This document shows positions 1 through 5,287 of a stretch of 8,285 nt of DNA, piece by piece (position 1 is the stretch's first letter; each line of letters begins with the position of its first letter). Where the stretch lies: the NCBI GenBank assembly GCA_043767985.1, contig JAYVKZ010000072.1:1-8285 (forward strand), in the 5' to 3' direction. The DNA is from JAPOKJ01 sp043767985. GTDB lineage: Bacteria > Pseudomonadota > Gammaproteobacteria > Burkholderiales > Burkholderiaceae_E. Made by a program: the position numbers and the translations under genes. The notes below the pieces were generated by a model that was not told where the DNA came from, did no database searches, and saw only the letters and a list, made by a program, of their open reading frames with translations.

Positions 1-26
1 TGATAAAGTGTTGCATCAAGCAGCAT

Positions 27-31
27 AGGAG
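27..31 (+). promoter_or_regulatory. Ribosome binding site that fixes a GTG start
   Basis: AGGAG lies 6 bases before the GTG at 38 and supports that codon as the start of the first gene. Another GTG at 31 is in a different frame and overlaps the Shine-Dalgarno sequence, so it is not used. A TAG at 26-28 closes the frame reading DKVLHQAA from base 2, so an upstream gene may end there and overlap this site. The window is too short to prove that. Confidence 0.7.
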
Positions 32-37
32 TGAATT

Positions 38-622
38 GTGCCCGCCAATATTCGAAAACTGATCGTTAGTGTCGAAGAAACTCGCATGGAAATGGGGCAA
101 ACACTGACCACTCCGACACGTCGTGCATTGGCTATGGCCGTGATTGCCAACCCCTATGCCGGACACTATTCACAGAATCTGGACGAGCTCATTGCGATAG
201 GTGAGGAGCTGGGTGCCCTGCTTGGCCAGAAATGTGTTGAAGCCCTGGGCATTGCGCCGGGTGCGGCCGAAAGCTACGGCAAGGCGGCCGTGGTCGGTGA
301 AGCGGGCGAGCTTGAGCATGCCGCCGCAATTTTGCATCCTAAGCTGGGCGCACCATTGCGCCTGGCTGTAGAAAAGGGCGCTGCCCTGGTGCCCTCGGCC
401 AAGAAAATGGGCGGTATGGGCACTGCCATTGATGTACCACTCGGCCATAAGGATGCCGCTTTCGTGCGTAGCCATTTCGATGCCATCGAAGCCAGAGTGA
501 GTGATGCGCCTCGCGCCAAAGAAATCGTGGTGGCGGTAGCGGTCACTGCCAGTGGACGTCCCTTGGCACGTATCGGCGGACTTCAGGCGCATGAAATCAA
601 GGGTCAGGACGGCTTGCGATAG
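38..622 (+). CDS. AA_synth (DUF1185) family protein, function unknown
   Basis: This 194-residue soluble protein resembles the family annotated 'amino acid synthesis family protein' (Pfam AA_synth, formerly DUF1185) along its full usual length. Conserved-looking blocks are ANPYAG (37-42), the stretch YGKAAVVGEAGELEH (80-94), a lysine pair at 122-123 and GRPLARIGGL (173-182). I see no signal peptide or membrane helix. The family name comes from structural comparison rather than a demonstrated reaction, so no catalytic role should be assumed. The GTG start is supported by AGGAG 6 bases upstream. The gene ends 44 bases before an enamidase-like amidohydrolase on the same strand, with no terminator between, so the two are probably cotranscribed. 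That context suggests, by inference only, a part in breakdown of a nitrogen heterocycle such as nicotinate rather than in amino acid biosynthesis. Confidence 0.85.
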   Translation: MPANIRKLIVSVEETRMEMGQTLTTPTRRALAMAVIANPYAGHYSQNLDELIAIGEELGALLGQKCVEALGIAPGAAESYGKAAVVGEAGELEHAAAILHPKLGAPLRLAVEKGAALVPSAKKMGGMGTAIDVPLGHKDAAFVRSHFDAIEARVSDAPRAKEIVVAVAVTASGRPLARIGGLQAHEIKGQDGLR

Positions 623-666
623 GGCTTGAGCGCCAGGCAGTCACTCATCAACACGGGGAAAAATTC

Positions 667-1866
667 ATGGCGGGCGTCGTAATTTCAGAAAAGTCTGGCA
701 AAGTAGTGATCAAGAATATCGGGCTGATGTTGTCGGGTGATATTGATGAGCCGATTTTGGAAGCTGACACGATTGTGGTCGTGGATGGCTTGATCACTGC
801 GATAGGCAAACAGGCCGACTGCGACCTGTCTCATGCCCATCAAACCATCGACTGCAAAGGCACCGCAATCGCACCTGGCCTGATCGATTCCCACACCCAT
901 CCAGTTTTTGGGGATTGGACACCTCGGCAAAGCCAACTCGGTTGGATCGAGTCTTGCATGCACGGTGGCGTGACCACGATGATCTCGGCCGGCGAGGTTC
1001 ATTTGCCGGGCCGTGCCAAGGACATCATTGGCGTGAAGGCCTTGGCGATCACGGCACAACGCTCTTTTGAGGGCATGCGGGCCGCCGGGGTCGGCGGTGG
1101 TGTGAAGGTCTTGGCGGGCGCGCCCATTATTGAAAAAGGGATGGTAGAGCAAGATTTTGCGGAGATGGCTGCGGCGGGCGTGAAGCTGCTCGGTGAAGTG
1201 GGCCTAGGTTCGGTAAAAGCCGGTGACGAGGCCAAGCGGATGGTCTCCTGGGCACGCAAATATGGTATCCAAAGCACCATTCACACGGGTGGACCGTCGA
1301 TTCCCGGCTCTGGCCTGATTGATGCTGACGTGGTGCTAGAAGCGGACGCCGATGTGATCGGCCATATCAATGGCGGTCATACGTCTTTGCCCTACATGCA
1401 AGTGTGCAGGCTTTGCGAGAAGAGCAGCCGAGCGATTGAGATTGTCCATAACGGGAATGAAAAAATTGGCATCCTCACGGCTCGCCATGCGATGGAGTTG
1501 AAGTGCCCACATCGTGTGATTCTCGGCACTGATTCTCCCGCAGGCTCAGGTGTACAGCCACTTGGCATGTTGAGAATGGTGGCCCTAATCTCCTCGATGG
1601 CGGACATCCCGGCGGAGATTGCCTTTGGATTTGCCACGGGTAATATTTCCAGGATGCGCAAGCTCCCTCAAGGCCTGATCGAGGTCGGTCGCCCTGCGGA
1701 CTTTGTGTTTATGGATAAAGCACAACATTCGGCCGGGAAGTCACTCTTAGATAGCGTTGAGCTCGGGGACCTTCCTGGTGTTGGCATGGTGATGATTGAT
1801 GGTCTCATCAAATGTCACCGGAGTCGAAACACCCCTCCCGCCGGTGAGGCTCCGATCGTGGTGTAA
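667..1866 (+). CDS. Enamidase-like amidohydrolase (candidate 6-oxo-tetrahydronicotinate hydrolase)
   Basis: This 399-residue metal-dependent amidohydrolase has the composite beta-sandwich plus TIM-barrel layout. Visible metal and catalytic residues are the HxH pair H76/H78 in DSHTH, E177 in GEVGLG, H206 in IHTGGPSIPGS, H233 in GHINGG and D289 in GTDSPAGSG, so the active-site set looks complete. By memory it resembles Eubacterium barkeri enamidase (Ena, EC 3.5.2.18) over the whole length. Shared features include the early KNIG..(L)SGDI, the HGGVTTMISAG block (99-109) and the C-terminal SRNTPPA (386-392). Enamidase hydrolyses 1,4,5,6-tetrahydro-6-oxonicotinate to 2-formylglutarate and ammonia in nicotinate breakdown. 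Here the start is ATG with GGGGAA upstream. The neighbouring pncB supports a nicotinate link. The substrate is inferred: another cyclic amide remains possible. It is cytoplasmic, with no signal peptide. Confidence 0.82.
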   Translation: MAGVVISEKSGKVVIKNIGLMLSGDIDEPILEADTIVVVDGLITAIGKQADCDLSHAHQTIDCKGTAIAPGLIDSHTHPVFGDWTPRQSQLGWIESCMHGGVTTMISAGEVHLPGRAKDIIGVKALAITAQRSFEGMRAAGVGGGVKVLAGAPIIEKGMVEQDFAEMAAAGVKLLGEVGLGSVKAGDEAKRMVSWARKYGIQSTIHTGGPSIPGSGLIDADVVLEADADVIGHINGGHTSLPYMQVCRLCEKSSRAIEIVHNGNEKIGILTARHAMELKCPHRVILGTDSPAGSGVQPLGMLRMVALISSMADIPAEIAFGFATGNISRMRKLPQGLIEVGRPADFVFMDKAQHSAGKSLLDSVELGDLPGVGMVMIDGLIKCHRSRNTPPAGEAPIVV

Positions 1867-1950
1867 GTCCTGTCAAAAATTAAATCGGCTTGAATGATTT
1901 ATGCTAATAGCTTCGACTTTGCTGCTGCGCCCTCGCACGATAATTAAAAA

Positions 1951-3141
1951 ATGATCATTTCCTCGCTGCTCGATACCGACCTCTATAAGTTCACCATGAT
2001 GCAGGTTGTTCTGCATCACTTTCCCGGGGCCCAGGTCGAATACCGTTTCAAATGCCGTAATGAGGGCGTCGCCCTCGCCCCCTATGTTGACGAGATCAAT
2101 GAAGAGCTTGACCACCTCTGTACCTTGCGGTTTCGCGAGCGCGAGCTAGATTATTTGCGCGGTATGCGCTTCATCAAAAGCGACTTCGTCGATTTTCTCG
2201 GTCTGTTCCAAATGAATCGCAAGTACATCACGGTGGTGCCCTCGGCAGACAAGCCGGGTGAACTTGAGATCGTGATCAAGGGGCCTTGGCTGCACACGAT
2301 TCTTTTTGAAATACCGGTGCTCTCCATCGTCAATGAGATCTATTTCCGACGAACCCAACCCTCACCCAACTATGCCGAAGGTCGCAAGCGTTTTCAAACC
2401 AAGATCGATCTCGTCAATCATAGCGCGGGCCTTGCTGATTCCAAAGATCAAGAGCTGAGAATTGCCGATTACGGCACTCGCCGCCGCTTCTCCAGGCTAT
2501 GGCAGGAAGAAATGATTTTAGGCTGTAGAGATCAACTCGGTGCGGTCTTTGCCGGCACTTCGAATGTGCTGCTGGCGATGAAGCACGGTCTCACGCCCTT
2601 GGGCACCATGGCTCATGAGTATTTACAAGCCTGTCAAGCGTTGGGGCCTCGCCTGCGCGATTCGCAAACCTTCGCTTTTGAGTCCTGGGCTCGTGAATAT
2701 CGTGGCGACTTGGGAATAGCACTGTCGGATGTCTTCGGCTTAGAGGCTTTTTTACGCGACTTCGATATGTATTTCTGCAAGCTCTTCGATGGGGCCCGCC
2801 ATGATTCAGGTGAGCCCTTCGCTTGGGGTGAACGAATGATTCTGCATTACGAGAGTAACCGCGTAGACCCCAAGACCAAGACCTTGATCTTTTCTGATGG
2901 GTTGACCTTCCCCGTGGCCATTGAGTTGTATACCCGATTCCATGAACGTTGCCGTCTAGCCTTTGGCATTGGCACCAACCTCACCAACGATCTTGGCTAC
3001 ACCCCTTTGCAGATCGTGATCAAGATGATTCGCTGCAACGGCCAGCCCGTCGCCAAGTTGTCCGACACGCCCTCTAAAAACATGTGTGACGACGAAAACT
3101 ATTTGCGCTACCTTCGCCAAGTGTTTGAAATTAAGAGCTAA
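1951..3141 (+). CDS. pncB: Nicotinate phosphoribosyltransferase
   Basis: PncB converts nicotinate, PRPP and ATP to nicotinate mononucleotide, the first step of Preiss-Handler NAD salvage in the cytoplasm. The 396-residue length matches the roughly 400 residues of enterobacterial PncB. Recognisable family blocks are DTDLYKFTMMQ (8-18), RFIKSDF (73-79), GPWLHTILFEIP (111-122), IADYGTRRRFSR (171-182), GTMAHE (218-223), GARHDSGEP (281-289), FSDGL (314-318), GIGTNLTND (339-347) and VAKLSDTPSK (367-376). H222 in GTMAHE is equivalent to the phosphorylated active-site histidine (H219 of the Salmonella enzyme). The ATG at 1951 has only an A-rich leader and no strong Shine-Dalgarno sequence, but MII..LLDTDLYKF is the normal family start. 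The AT-rich 84-base gap before it could hold a separate promoter, though I see no good -35/-10 pair. The transporter gene follows after 3 bases. Confidence 0.97.
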   Translation: MIISSLLDTDLYKFTMMQVVLHHFPGAQVEYRFKCRNEGVALAPYVDEINEELDHLCTLRFRERELDYLRGMRFIKSDFVDFLGLFQMNRKYITVVPSADKPGELEIVIKGPWLHTILFEIPVLSIVNEIYFRRTQPSPNYAEGRKRFQTKIDLVNHSAGLADSKDQELRIADYGTRRRFSRLWQEEMILGCRDQLGAVFAGTSNVLLAMKHGLTPLGTMAHEYLQACQALGPRLRDSQTFAFESWAREYRGDLGIALSDVFGLEAFLRDFDMYFCKLFDGARHDSGEPFAWGERMILHYESNRVDPKTKTLIFSDGLTFPVAIELYTRFHERCRLAFGIGTNLTNDLGYTPLQIVIKMIRCNGQPVAKLSDTPSKNMCDDENYLRYLRQVFEIKS

Positions 3142-3144
3142 GCC

Positions 3145-4491
3145 ATGTTTTTGGGTATTCCTGTTGAGTTTATTTTGTTTGGTGCAACGCTCTTAGGCGT
3201 AGCGCTTTTTCATCATCAAACGCTTTACGTCGCGGTGTGCGGCATGCTCGTCATTACCGTGTACAAACTCGGGTTCGCGGGCTTCAGTGAGGGCGCAGGC
3301 TTCACCGGTTTACTGGCCCATTTCGTCCATGAATGGGTGACCTTGGCAAATCTTTTGGGGCTGCTCGTGGGTTTTGCCTTGCTGTCCGACCATTTCGAGA
3401 AAAGCCAGGTGCCCGATGTGTTGCCAAAGTTTTTACCGGACGACTGGAAGGGCGGTTTTGTCTTGCTGATCCTAGTGTTTGTGCTGTCTTCATTTCTCGA
3501 TAATATCGCTGCCGCGATCATCGGAGCCACCATTGCGAAAACTGTATTTCGGCATAAAGTACACATTGGCTATGTCGCAGCGATTGTCGCGGCCTCCAAT
3601 GCGGGTGGTTCGGGCTCGGTCGTAGGCGACACGACCACCACCATGATGTGGCTCGCGGGCATTAGCCCTCTAGCGGTGTTCCCTGCGTATATCGCCGCCC
3701 TGGTTGCACTCATCGTGTGCGGTATTCCTGCAGCCCTGCAGCAACACAAGCACCAGCCCATTCTGAAGCATGAGCGTCGCGGCCACCATGTGGAATGGAC
3801 TCGCCTTGGGATTGTCGTTCTGATTTTGGTTGCGGCCATTGCTATGAATGTCTACGCCAATCAAAGCATGGGGCCCTTGGCGTCGAAGTTCCCTTGGCTA
3901 GGTCTTGCCGTGTGGGTCGCAATCTTGGTGGCTGCGCCCTTGCATGCTCCCAATTGGGCTTTGGTGCCGGGGGCTGCAAAGGGCGCCCTTTTCTTATTGT
4001 CTCTGGTATTCGCTGCGAGCATGATGCCGGTCGATCACTTGCCTCCAGCGTCCTGGCAATCTGCGTTCGCCTTGGGGTTTGTCTCAGCGGTCTTTGACAA
4101 CATTCCGCTGACAGCGTTGGCGATTAACCAAGGGGGCTTCGATTGGGGCATGTTGGCCTACTCCGTCGGTTTTGGCGGATCCATGCTGTGGTTTGGGTCG
4201 TCAGCAGGTGTGGCGGTCTCGGGTATGTTTGACGGTGCCAAGTCAGCAGGTGCTTGGTTACGGGGCGGCTGGCATGTGGTGCTGGCTTATGTTGTTGGGT
4301 TTTTTGTGATGCTAGCGCTTTGGGGTTGGCATCCTACGCCCAAATCGGCCAGGCCAACAGCAGGTAATACCCCGGTGATGGCTCAATTTGATGGTAAGTA
4401 TCTAAGCCCCGGATATCAAGTGATCGTCGATCAGTACAATGGCACCACTGGAGAAAAAAATGGCCGATATTTCGCTACAGCGCAAGCATAA
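3145..4491 (+). CDS. Ion transporter superfamily membrane protein (NhaD/ArsB/citrate-transporter type)
   Basis: This 448-residue polytopic inner-membrane protein has about 11-12 hydrophobic helices between residues 5 and 395. Two half-repeats are visible. SSFLDNIAAAI (115-125) matches SAVFDNIPLTA (314-324), and a glycine-rich re-entrant segment follows each: NAGG..GDTTTTMMW near 152-169, and GFGGSMLWFGSS at 342-353. DN at a broken helix followed by a polar, Gly/Thr-rich loop is typical of the ion transporter superfamily, which includes NhaD Na+/H+ antiporters, ArsB and dicarboxylate/citrate carriers. The substrate cannot be read from the sequence. The start is 3 bases after the pncB stop, so translation is probably coupled, and uptake of nicotinate or movement of a carboxylate product is a reasonable guess. 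Simple Na+/H+ antiport is equally possible. The hydrophilic C-terminal tail (about 397-448) is unusual, and its end overlaps the next gene by 32 bases. Confidence 0.85.
   Translation: MFLGIPVEFILFGATLLGVALFHHQTLYVAVCGMLVITVYKLGFAGFSEGAGFTGLLAHFVHEWVTLANLLGLLVGFALLSDHFEKSQVPDVLPKFLPDDWKGGFVLLILVFVLSSFLDNIAAAIIGATIAKTVFRHKVHIGYVAAIVAASNAGGSGSVVGDTTTTMMWLAGISPLAVFPAYIAALVALIVCGIPAALQQHKHQPILKHERRGHHVEWTRLGIVVLILVAAIAMNVYANQSMGPLASKFPWLGLAVWVAILVAAPLHAPNWALVPGAAKGALFLLSLVFAASMMPVDHLPPASWQSAFALGFVSAVFDNIPLTALAINQGGFDWGMLAYSVGFGGSMLWFGSSAGVAVSGMFDGAKSAGAWLRGGWHVVLAYVVGFFVMLALWGWHPTPKSARPTAGNTPVMAQFDGKYLSPGYQVIVDQYNGTTGEKNGRYFATAQA
4450..4453 (+). promoter_or_regulatory. Ribosome binding site inside the transporter gene
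   Basis: GGAG lies 6 bases before the ATG at 4460, within the last codons of the transporter gene. It favours the start MADISLQRK over the in-frame ATG at 4439, which would add seven residues not expected in the family and has no comparable site. Confidence 0.65.
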
Positions 4492-4735
4492 ATTAGGGCT
4501 TAAAAAAGCCAAAGAAGCTGCTCAGAAAGTTGCCGATGAACTGGCTGAGTCGTTTGATATGGAAAGTGAGTGGGCTGGCAATACGCTCAATTTCGAACGC
4601 AGTGGGGTTAGCGGCCAATTAGTGGTAACGAAAGATGGCGTCACAGTCGATGCCAAGCTTGGGTTTTTGCTGTCGGCTTTTAAACCTAAGATTGAAGATC
4701 AGATTAATAAGAATTTTGATAAGTATTTTGCGTAA
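4460..4735 (+). CDS. Polyhydroxyalkanoic acid system family protein (PHA_gran_rgn)
   Basis: This 91-residue protein matches the small family named for its association with polyhydroxyalkanoate granule gene regions. Signature features are the N-terminal MADISLQRKHKLGLKKAKE, a predicted amphipathic helix to about residue 35, the strand WAGNTLNFERSGVSG (about 39-53), then VDAKLGFLLSAFKPKIEDQI (about 65-84). The family's molecular role is not well defined; members are presumed to act at or around PHA granules. I chose the ATG at 4460 because GGAG sits 6 bases before it and the sequence then starts as the family does. It overlaps the transporter gene by 32 bases in another frame. The last codons are AT-rich (NKNFDKYFA) compared with the region downstream. 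I see no phasin-type repeat and no signal peptide. Confidence 0.88.
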   Translation: MADISLQRKHKLGLKKAKEAAQKVADELAESFDMESEWAGNTLNFERSGVSGQLVVTKDGVTVDAKLGFLLSAFKPKIEDQINKNFDKYFA

Positions 4736-4842
4736 GGTTGGTTTGCAGGGCGATTGACCGCGCTAGCCGAGCAGGCCGGGGTAGACGACCACGCGTATGT
4801 CCCCCGCTGCGCTTCTTAGGCATTCTCTGACCGCCCTCGCTC
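4736..4842 (+). other. Convergent intergenic region, no clear terminator
   Basis: The 107 bases between the convergent PHA-family and ACBP genes should carry a bidirectional terminator, but no GC-rich hairpin followed by a T-run is visible on either strand. The first 81 bases remain open in the frame of the preceding gene after its TAA, ending at TAG 4817-4819, and are clearly more GC-rich than the end of that gene. Blocks of G (around 4778-4781) and C (4801-4805) could pair weakly. Confidence 0.4.
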
Positions 4843-5100
4843 TCACTCTTTGAGTGATTCGATGAGCGCGATGTATTGGTTTTTCGCCTCGACTTGGTCG
4901 GTGCCTTTCATTTCGTTCCAGGCGTCCCACTTGGCACGGCCGACCATGTCGGTGAAGCCAGGGCGCTTGCCGTCCACGTCGCCGCTACTGCCTTGTTTGA
5001 AGAGCGCGTACAGCTTGAGTAGGGTTGCATTGTCGGGGCGCTCGGGGAGATTCTTTGAATCTGCCACGGCTTGTTCAAATTTCGAGCCTAAATCAGCCAT
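4843..5100 (-). CDS. Acyl-CoA-binding protein (ACBP)
   Basis: This 85-residue single-domain ACBP fits the family length (about 86-90). It binds medium- and long-chain acyl-CoA in the cytoplasm, protecting and delivering it to acyl-consuming enzymes. The four-helix bundle landmarks are present: KFEQAV (7-12), LLKLYALFKQGSSGDV (27-42), PGFTDMVGRAKWDAWNEMKG (47-66) and EAKNQYIALIESL (71-83). Ligand-contacting residues known from bovine ACBP (Y28, K32, K54, Y73) have counterparts at Y31, K35, K57 and Y76, a constant offset of three. The start MADLGSKFEQ is chosen because a perfect AAGGAGG lies 6 bases upstream. The frame stays open for 21 more codons to an ATG at 5163, but that extension is not family-like. 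It is divergent from the wax ester synthase/acyltransferase at 5288, which fits a role in handling its acyl-CoA substrate. Confidence 0.95.
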   Translation of the reverse strand: MADLGSKFEQAVADSKNLPERPDNATLLKLYALFKQGSSGDVDGKRPGFTDMVGRAKWDAWNEMKGTDQVEAKNQYIALIESLKE

Positions 5101-5106
5101 TGCCTG

Positions 5107-5113
5107 CCTCCTT
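5107..5113 (-). promoter_or_regulatory. Strong ribosome binding site for ACBP
   Basis: AAGGAGG on the minus strand, 6 bases before the ATG ending at 5100, is a full Shine-Dalgarno match. It decides the 85-residue start over the upstream in-frame ATG at 5163. Confidence 0.85.
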
Positions 5114-5164
5114 GGTGTGATATCAGCGAGCCGAACAAAGTCCTGCTCAATTATTCCAAGCAAC

Positions 5165-5194
5165 TTACCTGGATTGGTCCGTTTACCCTGGATT
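5165..5194. repeat. Imperfect direct repeat in the divergent promoter region
   Basis: TTACCTGGATT (5165-5175) recurs as TTACCCTGGATT (5183-5194), differing by one inserted C, with starts 18 bases apart. The spacing is close to two helical turns and the pair lies just beside the candidate -10 elements, so it could be a tandem regulator site. I do not recognise it as a FadR or PsrA operator. Chance recurrence is possible. Confidence 0.4.
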
Positions 5195-5209
5195 CCTCGG
5201 TATTATATG
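5182..5209 (+). promoter_or_regulatory. Weak candidate promoter for the acyltransferase gene
   Basis: TTTACC (5182-5187) and TATATG (5204-5209) are separated by 16 bases; each matches four of six sigma70 consensus positions. It overlaps the second direct-repeat copy and the minus-strand TATAAT, so the two divergent promoters, if both real, could not be occupied at once. It would leave a leader of about 70 bases that includes the hairpin at 5247-5270. Confidence 0.25.
5202..5207 (-). promoter_or_regulatory. Candidate -10 element for the ACBP gene
   Basis: The minus strand reads TATAAT, a perfect sigma70 -10 hexamer, about 100 bases before the ACBP start. No good -35 hexamer is seen 16-18 bases upstream, so the call rests on the -10 alone. 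It would give a leader of roughly 95 bases containing both copies of the direct repeat. Confidence 0.35.
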
Positions 5210-5246
5210 GATGAATCGATCTGGTCGTTCTAGAGCCGGATTTTAA

Positions 5247-5270
5247 GCAGACCGATAAGGTTTGGTCTGT
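5247..5270 (+). promoter_or_regulatory. Hairpin or dyad in the acyltransferase leader
   Basis: CAGACC (5248-5253) and GGTCTG (5264-5269) are perfect inverted copies. The stem can be lengthened to nine pairs by G-U at 5247/5270, G-U at 5254/5263 and A-U at 5255/5262, closing a six-base loop. It ends 8 bases before the AGGAGG at 5278-5283. It could be a leader RNA hairpin affecting translation, or a DNA dyad for a repressor. No T-run follows, so it is not a typical terminator. Confidence 0.45.
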
Positions 5271-5287
5271 AAAGTAGAGGAGGGCAC

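Noticed and set aside
1867..1950. Possible promoter in the AT-rich gap before pncB (TTGAAT at 1890, TATGCT at 1900)
   Set aside because: No pair of hexamers has a 16-18 base spacing with acceptable matches; the gap may hold a promoter but the sequence alone does not show one.
1949..1960. Perfect 12-base palindrome AAATGATCATTT spanning the pncB start codon
   Set aside because: It follows from the family-typical N-terminus MII (ATG ATC ATT) preceded by A residues, has no loop for an RNA hairpin, and does not extend further.
3225..3566. Long minus-strand open frame inside the transporter gene, and similar frames antisense to the enamidase-like, pncB and acyltransferase genes
   Set aside because: They are shadows of strongly conserved plus-strand genes and their translations show no family-like motif.
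4704..4823. Minus-strand small frame starting ATG at 4823 (MPKKRSGGHTRGR...), about 39 residues and very basic
   Set aside because: It runs antisense into the real PHA-family gene, has no good Shine-Dalgarno sequence and no recognisable family; basic composition is typical of random GC-rich frames.
4843..4857. Inverted repeat TCACTC-TTT-GAGTGA at the end of the ACBP gene, considered as a terminator
   Set aside because: The stem is only six pairs with no T-run on either strand, and it is explained by the codons for the common ACBP ending SLKE plus stop.
5101..5163. Upstream in-frame extension of ACBP to an ATG at 5163
   Set aside because: The 21 extra residues are not part of ACBP, while the ATG at 5100 has a perfect AAGGAGG at 6 bases.
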